A DNA stretch of 64,000 nucleotides from Amycolatopsis xylanica (GTDB taxonomy: Bacteria; Actinomycetota; Actinomycetes; Mycobacteriales; Pseudonocardiaceae), in NCBI RefSeq assembly GCF_900107045.1, contig NZ_FNON01000002.1, positions 1,178,001 through 1,242,000 of the forward strand. Direction: 5' to 3'. The translations under genes and the position numbers were made by a program. This document shows positions 33,613 through 42,744 of the stretch, piece after piece (the stretch's first letter is position 1; each line of letters opens with the position of its first letter). The notes under the pieces are model-generated. The model had not been told where the DNA came from. It saw nothing but the letters and a program-made list of their open reading frames with translations, and ran no database searches.

Positions 33613-35243
33613 TGACACTCGCGGCAGGCGTGGCGGGCAGCAGCCCGGCGCTCAACATCGGCATCTTCGGCGTGTTCGTGGTGATCACCCTGGTGATCGT
33701 GTTCCGCGCCAGCCGCAACAGCAAGACCGCCTCGGACTACTACGCCGCCGGGCGCGCGTTCAGCGGCCCGCAGAACGGCATCGCCATCTCCGGTGACTAT
33801 CTGTCAGCGGCCTCGTTCCTCGGGATCGCGGGCGCGATCGCGATCAACGGCTATGACGGGTTCCTGTACTCGATCGGCTTCCTGGTCGCGTGGCTCATCG
33901 CGTTGCTGCTGGTCGCGGAGCTGCTGCGTAACACCGGCAAGTTCACCATGGGTGACGTGCTGGCGTTCCGCATGAAGCAGCGCCCGGTGCGCGCCGCGGC
34001 TGCCACGTCGACGCTGGTCGTCTCGTTCTTCTACCTGCTCGCGCAGATGGCGGGCGCCGGCGGCCTGGTCGCGCTGCTGCTCGGCATCGAGGGCAAGGCG
34101 GGCCAGGCGCTGGTCATCGCCGTCGTCGGCGTCGTGATGATCGTGTACGTGCTGGTCGGCGGCATGAAGGGCACCACGTGGGTGCAGATCATCAAGGCCG
34201 CGCTGCTCATCGTCGGCGCGTTCGCGATGACCATCTGGGTGCTCGGGAAGTACGGCTTCAACCTGTCTTCGCTGCTGCAGAGCGCGGTCGACAAGGCGGG
34301 CAAGGGTGGCGAGGCGATACTCGGACCGGGCAAGCAGTACGGCAAGACCGGCACGACCAAGCTGGACTTCCTCTCGCTCGGCATCGCGCTGGTGCTCGGC
34401 ACCGCGGGCCTGCCGCACGTCCTGATGCGCTTCTACACCGTGCCGACCGCGAAGGACGCACGTCGCTCCGTGGTGTGGGCCATCGGCCTGATCGGCGTGT
34501 TCTACCTGTTCACACTGGTGCTCGGCTACGGCGCGGGCGCGCTGGTCGGGCCGACGGCGATCAGCAAGGCGCCCGGCGGGGTGAACTCGGCGGCGCCGCT
34601 GCTCGCACAGGCACTCGGTGGCCCGGTGCTGCTCGGGTTCATCGCGGCGGTCGCGTTCGCGACGATCCTCGCGGTGGTCGCCGGGCTGACGATCACGGCT
34701 TCCGCTTCGTTCGCGCACGACGTCTACGCCAACGTCATCAAGAAGGGCAAGGTCGAGAACCCGGACGCCGAGGTCAAGGTCGCCAGGATCACCGCGCTGG
34801 TGATCGGCGCGGTCGCGATCGCGGGCGGCATCCTGGCCAACGGGCAGAACATCGCGTTCCTGGTCGCGCTGGCGTTCGCGGTGGCGGCGTCGGCGAACCT
34901 GCCGACGATCCTGTACTCGCTGTTCTGGAAGCGGTTCAACACCCAGGGCGCGCTGTGGAGCATCTACGGCGGCCTGGTGGTCACGATCGTGCTGATCGTG
35001 TTCTCGCCCGCGGTGTCCGGCAAGCCGGTCGACCCGAAGACGGGCAAGAGCGCGTCGATGATCCAGGGCGTCGACTTCCACTGGTTCCCGCTCGACAACC
35101 CGGGTCTGGTCTCGATCCCGGTGGCGTTCTTCCTCGGCTGGTTGGGCACCGTCTTGTCGAAGGAGCACAACGAGAAGAAGTACGCGGAGATGGAGGTTCG
35201 TGCGCTGACCGGGGCCGGCGCCGAAAAAGCCGTTGAGCACTAG
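33612..35243 (+). CDS. Cation:acetate symporter (ActP/MctC-like)
   Basis: 543 residues, about 13 helices. SGDYLSAASFLGIAGAIAI and AGLPHVLMRFYTVPTAKDAR are signature segments of acetate/monocarboxylate sodium symporters. ATG 33612 overlaps the DUF485 stop. It is a paralogue of the gene at 31261 but lacks that gene's large exterior insert. It should bring acetate, pyruvate or propionate into the cell. Confidence 0.9.
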   Translation: MTLAAGVAGSSPALNIGIFGVFVVITLVIVFRASRNSKTASDYYAAGRAFSGPQNGIAISGDYLSAASFLGIAGAIAINGYDGFLYSIGFLVAWLIALLLVAELLRNTGKFTMGDVLAFRMKQRPVRAAAATSTLVVSFFYLLAQMAGAGGLVALLLGIEGKAGQALVIAVVGVVMIVYVLVGGMKGTTWVQIIKAALLIVGAFAMTIWVLGKYGFNLSSLLQSAVDKAGKGGEAILGPGKQYGKTGTTKLDFLSLGIALVLGTAGLPHVLMRFYTVPTAKDARRSVVWAIGLIGVFYLFTLVLGYGAGALVGPTAISKAPGGVNSAAPLLAQALGGPVLLGFIAAVAFATILAVVAGLTITASASFAHDVYANVIKKGKVENPDAEVKVARITALVIGAVAIAGGILANGQNIAFLVALAFAVAASANLPTILYSLFWKRFNTQGALWSIYGGLVVTIVLIVFSPAVSGKPVDPKTGKSASMIQGVDFHWFPLDNPGLVSIPVAFFLGWLGTVLSKEHNEKKYAEMEVRALTGAGAEKAVEH

Positions 35244-35276
35244 CCTCACACGCGCGATACGTCCGCCCATGGGAGC

Positions 35277-35627
35277 ATGGAGAACGTGGTGAGCCCTGCA
35301 GAAATCCCGGCCGTGAACATCGCCGACCTGCCAGCCGACGGTGTGCTGCTCGACGTGCGCGAGGACGACGAATGGCAGGCCGGGCACGCGCCCAAGGCCG
35401 TGCACATTCCGCTCGGCGAGCTGCCGTCGCGGGTCGGTGAACTGGCCGATCTGCCCGAGGGGCCGGTCTACGTGGTCTGCCGCAGCGGCGGCCGGTCCGC
35501 GCGCGCGACGGCGTGGCTCAACGCCAGCGGCTGGGACGCGGTCAACGTCTCGGGCGGCATGAAGTCGTGGGACGCCGAAGGCCGCGAGGTCGTCAGCGAA
35601 TCCGGCGGCGAGCCGGAGATCCTCTAG
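35277..35627 (+). CDS. Rhodanese-like sulfurtransferase domain protein
   Basis: 116 residues forming a single rhodanese domain: LLDVREDDEWQAGHAPKAVH, then the active-site loop CRSGGRSARA with Cys near residue 70, and GWDAVNVSGGMKSW. It moves sulfane sulfur through this Cys. It is followed 3 bp later by the DUF4328 gene. Confidence 0.9.
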   Translation: MENVVSPAEIPAVNIADLPADGVLLDVREDDEWQAGHAPKAVHIPLGELPSRVGELADLPEGPVYVVCRSGGRSARATAWLNASGWDAVNVSGGMKSWDAEGREVVSESGGEPEIL

Positions 35628-35630
35628 CCC

Positions 35631-36569
35631 ATGCAGCCAGGTCAGTTCCCGCAGCAGGCCCGGCCGCCGCAGTATCGGCCGGTCCGGGTCCGGTGGGTGG
35701 CGACGCCACCGCCGGGCGCGATGCCCCAGCGCCGCGCCGTGCCGCCGGAGCGCTACCACGGCCCGCCGCGCTACGCGACGACCCCGCGGTGGGGTTTCCC
35801 CAACCTGACCTGGCGTTCGCCGACCGCGGTCCCCGGCACGGCCTCGGACGTCCAGAGCCCGGTCCAGCGCCTGCGCGTGATCGCGCGCAGCACGTTCGGC
35901 TCGCTGTGGTTCCTGGCCTGCCTGGCGCTGGTGGCGGGTGGCGCGGAGATCTGGCGTTACGTGCTGCTCGTCCAGTCACGCAGCTCGGCGCTGACCACGA
36001 GCGTGGTCCAGGCGTCGGACACTCTCGTGGTGACGGCTGGCCTGCTGGCGACGATCTTCTCGCTGGTCCCGGCGGGCTTGACGCTCTGGTGGCTCTTCGT
36101 CGCCCGCGTCGCGGCCGCCGATGCCGCAGGCGAAGAGCCGTCCCGCACGTCGCGCGAGGTCCTGCTCGGCATGCTGGTGCCGGGCCTGAACCTGGTGATG
36201 GCCGGCTCGATCATGGCCGAGCTGGAGCATTCGGTGCTCCGCCGTTCCCGTGACCGTCGCCCGACCCCGTCCCGCCTGGTCTTCACCTGGTGGGGCCTCT
36301 GGGTGCTGAACTGGCTCCTGCTGGTCATCGCGCTCTGGTGGCGCATGCGCGACGGCATCCAGGCCATGGCCGACTCCGTCGTCCTGGTCGCGTTGACCGA
36401 CTTCGCCGCCGCCGCACTAGCCATCGTCACGGCCATCCTGGTCCGCCGCACGACCGAGCTACTGGCCCCCATCACCCTGTCCAACGTGAAGGCCCGCCAA
36501 GTCCTCAAGGTCACCGGAGCCCCCGACCCAGAGCTCCGCCCCACCCGCCCCTTCGGCACCCGCCGCTAG
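35631..36569 (+). CDS. DUF4328 membrane protein
   Basis: 312 residues with a Pro/Arg-rich N-terminal 80 residues and about six helices. Segments such as LTLWWLFVARVAAADA, LLGMLVPGLNLVMAGSIMAEL and LVFTWWGLWVLNWLLLVIA fit DUF4328. Function unknown. It ends 6 bp before repeat copy 2. Confidence 0.78.
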   Translation: MQPGQFPQQARPPQYRPVRVRWVATPPPGAMPQRRAVPPERYHGPPRYATTPRWGFPNLTWRSPTAVPGTASDVQSPVQRLRVIARSTFGSLWFLACLALVAGGAEIWRYVLLVQSRSSALTTSVVQASDTLVVTAGLLATIFSLVPAGLTLWWLFVARVAAADAAGEEPSRTSREVLLGMLVPGLNLVMAGSIMAELEHSVLRRSRDRRPTPSRLVFTWWGLWVLNWLLLVIALWWRMRDGIQAMADSVVLVALTDFAAAALAIVTAILVRRTTELLAPITLSNVKARQVLKVTGAPDPELRPTRPFGTRR

Positions 36570-36575
36570 ACCCGG

Positions 36576-36668
36576 AAAAAATCCCAATGTGGCGTTGGTC
36601 AGCTTTGAGCTGACGAATGCCACATTGGCTGGCTGGAATCTGACGAATGCCACATTGGGATTTTTTTT
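36576..36668. repeat. Three-armed palindromic repeat, copy 2
   Basis: Same design as copies 1 and 3, with AAAAAATCCCAATGTGGC at the left and GCCACATTGGGATTTTTTTT at the right, but several interior bases differ; the inner stem has two mismatches. It fills the gap between the DUF4328 stop (36569) and the convergent P450 stop (36676). Confidence 0.88.
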
Positions 36669-36675
36669 CCCGGGG

Positions 36676-37833
36676 TCAGGTGGTGACCGGGAGGGTTTGG
36701 AGGCCCCTGATCACGAACTCGGGGCGCCGGGGTGGGGGAGCCGCGAGGCGTAGGCCGGGCAGGCGGGTCGCGAGGGCATCCAGTGCGGCCGAGATCTCGA
36801 CTCGCGCCAGTGGGGCGCCGACGCAGTAGTGGATGCCCGCGCCGAAGCCCAGGTGGGCGTTCGGGGACCGGGAAATGTCGAGCGTGTCCGGGTCGGTGAA
36901 GACCAGCGGGTCGCGGGCGGCCGCGCCGAGGAGCGCGCCGATCTTGTCGCCGGGCGCGAGCCGGAAGCCCGCGATCTCGACGTCCGTCGTGGCGGTCCGC
37001 TCGAACAGCTGCAGCGGCGCGTCGAAGCGGATGAGCTCCTCGACGCAGCTGTCCAGCAGGCCGCGGTCCGCGACCAGGCGTTCCCACTGCGCGCGGTGCG
37101 TGAGCAGCGCGGAGACGCCGTTGCCGAGCACGTTGACCGTCGCCTCGTGCCCGGCCATCAGCACCAGCACCGCCGTCGCGACCAGCTCGTCCGGCGTCAG
37201 CTCCGACCGCAGCAGGTCGCTGATCAGGTCGCCGGAGCGCGGCTTCGTGGCTTGCGAGCGGACGTACTCGACGAACTCGCCCGCCGCCGCTTCGGCCGCG
37301 TCGCGTTCGGACTCGGGGATGCCGTACTCGTACATCTTCACGACGGCATTGCTCCACGCGACCATGCGCGGTCCGTCGGACTGCGGCACCCCGAGCAGCT
37401 CGGCGATCACCGCGACCGGCAGTGGCTGAGCCACGAACTCGAGCAGGTCGGCGGAACCGTCAGCGGCGATCTTCCCGGCGAGCTCGTCCACCATCGCCGA
37501 CGCCAGCGCGGCGATCCGCTCGTTCAGCCGCTGGACGTGACCGCGGGCGAACGCGCCCGAGATCTGCTTGCGCAGCCGGGTGTGCGCGGGCGGTTCGCTC
37601 TCCAGCAGCGAGTTGCGGTGCAGCAGGTTGAACGACGCGAAGCGCTCCAACGGCTGCGCGTCGCTCCAGATCCGGCCGAGCCCCCGGTGCCGCAGCACGG
37701 CCGAGGTCGCCGCGTGCGACACGGTCACCGCCATGCCGAGACCGTCGTGCCGGTGCACTTCGCCCTCGGCACGCAGCTCGGCGAAAGCCGGGTACGGGTC
37801 GGCCAGGAAGACGGGGTCGCGGGGGTCGAACAT
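36676..37833 (-). CDS. Cytochrome P450
   Basis: 385 residues from ATG 37833 (MFDPRDPVFLADPYPAFAEL is the usual P450 start; ATG 37863 is an alternative). I-helix AGHEATVN, K-helix ExxR within VEELIRFDAP, and the heme loop HLGFGAGIHYCVGAPLARVE with the Cys ligand are all present, so the enzyme should bind heme and use O2. Its substrate and redox partner are unknown; no ferredoxin is adjacent. Divergent from the DUF5926 gene. Confidence 0.9.
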   Translation of the reverse strand: MFDPRDPVFLADPYPAFAELRAEGEVHRHDGLGMAVTVSHAATSAVLRHRGLGRIWSDAQPLERFASFNLLHRNSLLESEPPAHTRLRKQISGAFARGHVQRLNERIAALASAMVDELAGKIAADGSADLLEFVAQPLPVAVIAELLGVPQSDGPRMVAWSNAVVKMYEYGIPESERDAAEAAAGEFVEYVRSQATKPRSGDLISDLLRSELTPDELVATAVLVLMAGHEATVNVLGNGVSALLTHRAQWERLVADRGLLDSCVEELIRFDAPLQLFERTATTDVEIAGFRLAPGDKIGALLGAAARDPLVFTDPDTLDISRSPNAHLGFGAGIHYCVGAPLARVEISAALDALATRLPGLRLAAPPPRRPEFVIRGLQTLPVTT

Positions 37834-37889
37834 GGCGCGAGCGTAACCCTTCGATAGCGTCATCGCGCTGAACCTATGAGGAGGCTGAC

Positions 37890-38765
37890 GTGGGCAAGGG
37901 CGGGCGCAAGAAGGGTCCCAAGACGACGGACCGCAAGCCGAAGGTGCGCGACGTTTTCGTCGGCCAGCCCTTCGAGGGGCTCGCCGCGGAGCCCGAGCTC
38001 ATCGCGCTGCGTGAGTTCGTTCCCTCGGCGACGGCGAAGCTGACGCTTTCCGGCAGCGACAAGAAGGTCACGCTCGGCACCGTGCTGCCGATGGCCGCCG
38101 CCGCGTTCGTGCGTTCCGATGGCGAGGCGTTCATCGGGATGCAGGTGCAGACCCGGTCCTCCGACATCTCCCGCGACCTCGGCCGCGCGCTCAAGTGGGT
38201 GCTCGACGCCAAGCCCGGCGACGTGCTGGCCGTGCCGGACACGCTGAGCGAGCCCGGTGAGGGCGAGCGGCTGCAGGACCTGCTGGTCGCCGAAGCCGAG
38301 CTCGAGGTCGAGCTGCACCAGGACTTCGCGTGGTGGCTGCCGGAGGACGCCGACGCCAGCGGTGAGGTCGCGCTCTCGCTGGAGCGGGCCAACTCGGCGA
38401 TCATGCCGACCGAGCGGCTCGGCACCGGCTCGTACTGGGTGCTCGCCGGCGAGAAGGCGCACCTGCGCTGGGTGCGTCCCGAGCCGGAGAACCTGCTGCT
38501 GCAAGCGCTTGCGCGGCTGTCGGCCGCCGGTGAGATCGGCCTCGGCGAGGGCTCGCGTTACGCGGGTTCGTTCCGTGCGCACGGGCTGCTCGTGCCGGTG
38601 TGGGACCTCGACACCGAGGCGCACGCCCGTGAGTGGGCCGATGGCGCGGCGCAGCTCGGCACCCGGCTGGACGGCGCGCTGAAGTCGCTCGACACCGAGC
38701 CGCTGAACGCCGCCGAGCGCCGCTCGCGTGACGGTCTCATCGGCCGCCAGCTCACCCTGCGGTGA
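37890..38765 (+). CDS. DUF5926 family protein
   Basis: 291 residues from GTG 37890 (GAGGAGG upstream). The start MGKGGRKKGPKTTDRKPKVR is strongly basic, followed by VFVGQPFEGLAAEPELIALR. This is a conserved actinobacterial family sometimes labelled SecA-related because of its basic end. It has no membrane helix and its function is not established. It overlaps the DUF952 gene. Confidence 0.8.
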   Translation: MGKGGRKKGPKTTDRKPKVRDVFVGQPFEGLAAEPELIALREFVPSATAKLTLSGSDKKVTLGTVLPMAAAAFVRSDGEAFIGMQVQTRSSDISRDLGRALKWVLDAKPGDVLAVPDTLSEPGEGERLQDLLVAEAELEVELHQDFAWWLPEDADASGEVALSLERANSAIMPTERLGTGSYWVLAGEKAHLRWVRPEPENLLLQALARLSAAGEIGLGEGSRYAGSFRAHGLLVPVWDLDTEAHAREWADGAAQLGTRLDGALKSLDTEPLNAAERRSRDGLIGRQLTLR

Positions 38766-39115
38766 TCCTGCACATCTGCACCGCCGCCGAGTGGGCGGCG
38801 GTGTCTGATGGCGGCAGTTATCGGGCGGCTTCGCTCGAGGACGCCGGATTCATCCACTGCTCTGATTTCGGCACCTTGCATCTGCCGGCCAACGCGCTTT
38901 TCGCCGGGCAGAGCGGGCTCGTTCTGCTGGAAATCGACCCCGCGAAACTGGACGTCCCGCTACGGTGGGAGCCGGGGGTTCCCGAGCAGCCCGACGGCGT
39001 CTGGTTCCCGCACGTCTATGGACCGATTCCGCAGGTGGCGGTGCTCGCGGTGCATGATTTCCCGGCGGACGGCGACGGCAGATTCCGGCTTCCGGTAACA
39101 CTTGCGCGGCGTTGA
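38762..39115 (+). CDS. DUF952 domain protein
   Basis: 117 residues from GTG 38762, overlapping the previous stop. ILHICTAAEWAAV, GFIHCSDFGTLHLPAN and FPHVYGPIP match DUF952, a small family with conserved His/Cys residues of unknown reaction, sometimes described as glutathione-S-transferase-domain-like. Confidence 0.82.
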   Translation: MILHICTAAEWAAVSDGGSYRAASLEDAGFIHCSDFGTLHLPANALFAGQSGLVLLEIDPAKLDVPLRWEPGVPEQPDGVWFPHVYGPIPQVAVLAVHDFPADGDGRFRLPVTLARR

Positions 39116-39252
39116 CGAAAAACGGAACGAGAGCGTTCATCGGACGTCTTTTCCAACTGAGCGCGATGTGAAGGCAACCTCTGGGGGCTGTGGTGCGTTT
39201 TCCGGGTGGCGACAGAGCGACGCCAAGAGACGTGCTGGAGGGAGGCGACGCG

Positions 39253-39819
39253 GTGACCGCTGCGGCTACCGCGCTACCCGGGTCGGAAGCCTGGTCCGTG
39301 ACGGGTGGGAGAGTGTCGGAGCTGGTCGATTTCAGCTCCTTCGTCGAGGCGAGCCTGCCCGGGCTGCTCCGCTACGGCTACGCGCTCACCGGCAACCCGC
39401 ACGACGGCGCCGACCTGGTCCAGACCGTGCTCGAGAAGATCGGCTCACGCTGGACGCACGTCCAGCGCAAGACCGGCGACCCGATCGCCTACGTCCGCCG
39501 CTCGATGGCGAACGCGCACGTCAGCCGCTGGCGCCGCACCCGGCGTGAGAACCTGGTGGCCGACCTGCCGGACACCCAGCCGTTCGCGCCGGCCGACCCG
39601 TTCGAACACGAGCCACTGTGGCAAGCGCTACGCGCGCTACCGCCGCGGCAACGAGCGGTGATGGTCCTGCGTTATTACGAGGGACTGTCCGAGGCGGAGA
39701 TCGCGGCCACGCTCGGCGTCACACAGGGCACCGTGAAGAGTCAGGCGAGCAAGGCCATCGCATCGCTGCGTACGAAGCTGGCGCTGCCGGAGATCCGCGA
39801 AGGGAGGGAGGCAAGTTGA
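39253..39819 (+). CDS. SigE-family ECF sigma factor
   Basis: 188 residues from GTG 39253 (GGAGGGAGG upstream; an earlier GTG at 39190 is possible). Region 2: EASLPGLLRYGYALTGNP with DLVQTVLEKI. Region 4: LPPRQRAVMVLRYYEGLSEA with TQGTVKSQASKA. This is the actinobacterial SigE family, cytoplasmic, of the type co-encoded with a membrane protein. The downstream start (TTG 39816) overlaps its stop. Confidence 0.88.
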   Translation: MTAAATALPGSEAWSVTGGRVSELVDFSSFVEASLPGLLRYGYALTGNPHDGADLVQTVLEKIGSRWTHVQRKTGDPIAYVRRSMANAHVSRWRRTRRENLVADLPDTQPFAPADPFEHEPLWQALRALPPRQRAVMVLRYYEGLSEAEIAATLGVTQGTVKSQASKAIASLRTKLALPEIREGREAS

Positions 39820-40640
39820 TCGCGTCCGATGACGAGCTTGACGCGAAGCTGCGGCTGCTGTTCGCCGACGACCGGCTCGGTGGCCTCCAGCCCAAGGCGG
39901 ATGCGAGCGAGACGATCGTCGCGGGTGCGCGACGGCGGCGGAACCGCCGCAAGGCGATCACCGCCGCCGGTGGCGCCGCGGTGGCGGCCGTACTGGTCGT
40001 CGGCGGGGTCACGTTCGCGAAGGTGCAGGAACGCGACACGCAGGCCGCGCTCTCGCCGGGAGACACCCAGACCCTCGCGACCGGTGGCGCGCCGCCGACC
40101 GGCGAGGTGGGCGGGACGGTGTCGCCCGCGTCGCCGGGACAGACGTCGTCGAGCACCTCCGCGGCTGCCACCAGCTCGAACTCGCCGAAGACCACGCCGT
40201 CGAGCGGCTCCGCGAACCCGGACGGGCCGGCCAAGGTGCTGACCGGACAAGTGCTGGGGCATTCCGGGATCGGCAACCTGGCGCTCGGGATGACCGAGGC
40301 GCAGCTGACGGCGACCGGGATCACGTTCAAGAAGGAGTCGGGCAGCAGCCCCTGCGTATTCGGCACGGTCGCCAACGTGTCGGGGCAGTCGGGCGACATC
40401 CGGGTCTACCTGTCCGACACGTCCGGGGTCACGCAGATCCTGCCGATGCTGTCGCACACACCGGAGGGCGTCGGGACCGGCTCGACGGTGGAAGACGTCA
40501 CGAAGATCTACACGAACGCCACGACCGCGCCGAAACTCAGCGTCAACCTGGGCAGCACCAGCTATGAGTTCGCGCTGAGCTCGGGGAAGGTCAAGGGATT
40601 GGTCCTGAAGACCAACAACGGTCAGGGCTGCGGCGCCTAG
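39816..40640 (+). CDS. Membrane protein co-encoded with the SigE-family sigma factor
   Basis: 274 residues from TTG 39816, just after AGGGAGGGAG. A short cytoplasmic part (MIASDDELDAKLRLLFADDR), one helix (about 48-68, ITAAGGAAVAAVLVVGGVTF), a Ser/Thr/Pro stalk and an exterior domain from about 140 (LGHSGIGNLALGMTEAQL) with two Cys. It may regulate the sigma factor as an anti-sigma factor, but no zinc-finger is seen. Confidence 0.72.
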   Translation: MIASDDELDAKLRLLFADDRLGGLQPKADASETIVAGARRRRNRRKAITAAGGAAVAAVLVVGGVTFAKVQERDTQAALSPGDTQTLATGGAPPTGEVGGTVSPASPGQTSSSTSAAATSSNSPKTTPSSGSANPDGPAKVLTGQVLGHSGIGNLALGMTEAQLTATGITFKKESGSSPCVFGTVANVSGQSGDIRVYLSDTSGVTQILPMLSHTPEGVGTGSTVEDVTKIYTNATTAPKLSVNLGSTSYEFALSSGKVKGLVLKTNNGQGCGA

Positions 40641-40649
40641 GCAGTCCGT

Positions 40650-40700
40650 ACAAGGAAGAACCCGGGCCATCCACAGGGGGAGGGCCCGGGTTCTTCTTGT
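40650..40700. terminator. Bidirectional hairpin terminator
   Basis: AAGAACCCGGGCC (40656-40668) pairs with GGCCCGGGTTCTT (40683-40695), and the stem extends to ACAAG/CTTGT with one bulge. It follows the sigma operon (stop 40640) and faces the convergent ferritin stop (40723). Confidence 0.85.
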
Positions 40701-40722
40701 GGTGGGAGCAGTCGTGCCGGTC

Positions 40723-41280
40723 CTACAGCGCGCCGCCCGCGACCGGCGGCATGGCGGGGTCGCCGCCACCGTCCCCGACGGTCTCGCGGTGCAGATGCGC
40801 CTCGATTTCGAAAAGGTTCCCGCCCGCGCGCTTGGCGATGGTCACCAGCGTGTTCATGGCGGCGATTTCCTCGACCTGCTCCTTGAGGAACCACTGGGTG
40901 AACTGCTCGCCCATGTAGTCCTCTTCGGCGCGCGCGGCCTTGGCGATCTGCTTGATGTCGGCGGCGACTTCCTTTTCCTGCTCGAGTGCGAGCTGGAGCA
41001 GTTCGCTCACGTCGGAGAAGTCATTGCGGACCTCTCCGGTCGACGGGATTTCCACGTGGTGGTCGGTGTCGAGCATGTACTGCACGAGCGCCATCGCGTG
41101 GTTCCGCTCTTCGACCGACTGCCGGTAGAAGTGCTTGGCGAGCTGGGGCAGGTCCTCGGCGTCGAACCAGACCGCCAGCGCGATGTACTGCTGGGAGGCG
41201 TTGAACTCGTTGTGCACCTGCGCCTGCAGCAGTTCGTAGAACTTCGAGCGCGGTTCTTTCTTGAGGAGGGCCATGCCCAT
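40723..41280 (-). CDS. Ferritin (non-heme, BfrB-like)
   Basis: 185 residues. The ferroxidase residues are visible: Glu in VHNEFNASQQYIA, the ExxH pair in SVEERNHAMAL, and Glu in WFLKEQVEE. It oxidises Fe(II) and stores Fe(III) in a 24-mer shell. ATG 41280 (or ATG 41274) has no ribosome site; a CATTAT/TATCGT -10-like sequence ends only a few bases upstream, so a leaderless mRNA is possible. The IdeR palindrome 91-144 bp upstream would fit iron-dependent activation, as known for bfrB of mycobacteria. Confidence 0.9.
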   Translation of the reverse strand: MGMALLKKEPRSKFYELLQAQVHNEFNASQQYIALAVWFDAEDLPQLAKHFYRQSVEERNHAMALVQYMLDTDHHVEIPSTGEVRNDFSDVSELLQLALEQEKEVAADIKQIAKAARAEEDYMGEQFTQWFLKEQVEEIAAMNTLVTIAKRAGGNLFEIEAHLHRETVGDGGGDPAMPPVAGGAL

Positions 41281-41370
41281 AACGATAATGGAACCAGTCC
41301 AGTTTTTCCAATTTGAACTGGTGATCTACCCCCTATTAGGCTACCATTCCCAAAGCGAGGGGACACTAAT

Positions 41371-41424
41371 TTTGGTAAGCCTCACCTAATTGATTTGCAA
41401 ATCAATTAGGTGAGGCTTATCTTA
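41371..41424. promoter_or_regulatory. Two IdeR boxes in a 44-bp perfect palindrome
   Basis: The palindrome covers 41376-41419; each half reads TAAGCCTCACCTAATTGATT from the outside. The two overlapping 19-bp boxes are TTAGGTGAGGCTTATCTTA (41406-41424) and, on the other strand, TTAGGTGAGGCTTACCAAA (41371-41389). Each matches about 15-16 of the 19 IdeR consensus positions. It lies between the arginine deiminase stop (41426) and ferritin promoter, and could also form a terminator-like hairpin for arcA. Confidence 0.75.
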
Positions 41425-41425
41425 T

Positions 41426-42640
41426 TTACAGCGGATCGCGCTGAACCGGGCAGGACATGCAGCGCGGTCCGCCGCGGCCGGAACCCAACTCCGAGCCTGC
41501 GATCGGCAGCACCTCGATACCGGCGGCGAGCAACCGTTCATTGGTCTCGACGTTGCGCTCGTAGCCGACGACCACGCCGGGCGCGAGCGCGAGCGTGTTG
41601 TTGCCGTCGTCCCACTGCTCACGCTCGGCGGTGACCGGGTCGAGGCCGGTATCGATCACCCGCAGCTTGTCGATGCCCATCGCCTCGGCCGCCGCGGTCA
41701 GGAACGGCTTCGGGCCGTCGACCTCGACCGAGCCCTCGCCTTTCGGGCGCATGGTGAACGCGGTCAGCGAGTCGCGCGACAGCGGGTACATCACCACCGC
41801 GTCGCGGTCGACCATCGTGCACACGGTGTCCAGGTGCATGGTCGCGCGCGACTGCTCGATCGGCACGGCGAGCACGGTGTGCGCGATGTCGTCGGCGAAG
41901 ACGGACCTGGCGAGCGACTCCGCTCCGGCGGCCGTGGTGCGCTCGCCGACGCCGATGGCGAGCACGCCGGGCGAAAGCAGCATGACGTCACCGCCTTCGA
42001 TGGGCGCCGAGTGCGCGCCGTACGCGCGCGCGGCGTGCCGGAACCGAGGGTGGTAGGCGTAGATGAGGTCGAGCAGCGCGGTCTCGCGGCGCCGGGCTGG
42101 CATCGTCAGCGACGAGATGGCGACGCGGTCGCCGATCCACGCCGACGAATCGCGCGTGAAGAGCAGGTTCGGCAGCGGATCGACCGCGAAGTCGTGCGGG
42201 TGGATCATCTTCCGCACCAGCGACGCGCCCTCGGAACTCGGCAGCTCCTCGAAGGTCATGCCCGCCATGAGCGCTTCGGCCAGCGCCGGCGCGTCCACAC
42301 CGGACAGATGGGAGCGCAGCGAGTCGCCGAGGTCGTTGCCGAGCCTGCGGTCGTCGACGGCCGCGTGCACCCCGGCCGCGTGCGCGCGCGGGTCCTCCAG
42401 CGCGGTCCGTAGCGCGTCGGCGAGCAGCAGCACCTCGACGCCGCGCCCGCGCAGCACCTCGGCGAACGCGTCGTGCTCCTCCTGCGCGCGGTCCACCCAC
42501 GGGATCGAGTCGAACAGGAGCTGGTCGTTGTTGCGCGGGGTGAGCCTCTTGAGCTCGTTTCCCGGCCGGTGGAGCAGAACCGCGCGGAGCGGTCCGACTT
42601 CGCTGTCGACGCGGGGCGCGCTTGCGGATTCACTGATCAC
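41426..42640 (-). CDS. arcA: Arginine deiminase
   Basis: 404 residues from GTG 42640, matching the usual ~405-residue length. It converts arginine to citrulline and ammonia. Visible are [28 protein letters not shown] (Asp), [18 protein letters not shown] (His and Asp) and the nucleophile Cys near the end in GGPRCMSCP. No ornithine carbamoyltransferase or carbamate kinase is adjacent, so it is not in a full arc operon. The frame is open further upstream, without homology. Confidence 0.92.
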   Translation of the reverse strand: MISESASAPRVDSEVGPLRAVLLHRPGNELKRLTPRNNDQLLFDSIPWVDRAQEEHDAFAEVLRGRGVEVLLLADALRTALEDPRAHAAGVHAAVDDRRLGNDLGDSLRSHLSGVDAPALAEALMAGMTFEELPSSEGASLVRKMIHPHDFAVDPLPNLLFTRDSSAWIGDRVAISSLTMPARRRETALLDLIYAYHPRFRHAARAYGAHSAPIEGGDVMLLSPGVLAIGVGERTTAAGAESLARSVFADDIAHTVLAVPIEQSRATMHLDTVCTMVDRDAVVMYPLSRDSLTAFTMRPKGEGSVEVDGPKPFLTAAAEAMGIDKLRVIDTGLDPVTAEREQWDDGNNTLALAPGVVVGYERNVETNERLLAAGIEVLPIAGSELGSGRGGPRCMSCPVQRDPL

Positions 42641-42744
42641 GGTAGACGAGCGTAATGACTCGGTAAGGGAAATGGGGATGATAAAGAACGCATCCGGCCG
42701 TTTTGATAGAAGAATCTGACCGGGTGGCGGAATGGAGTTGACGG

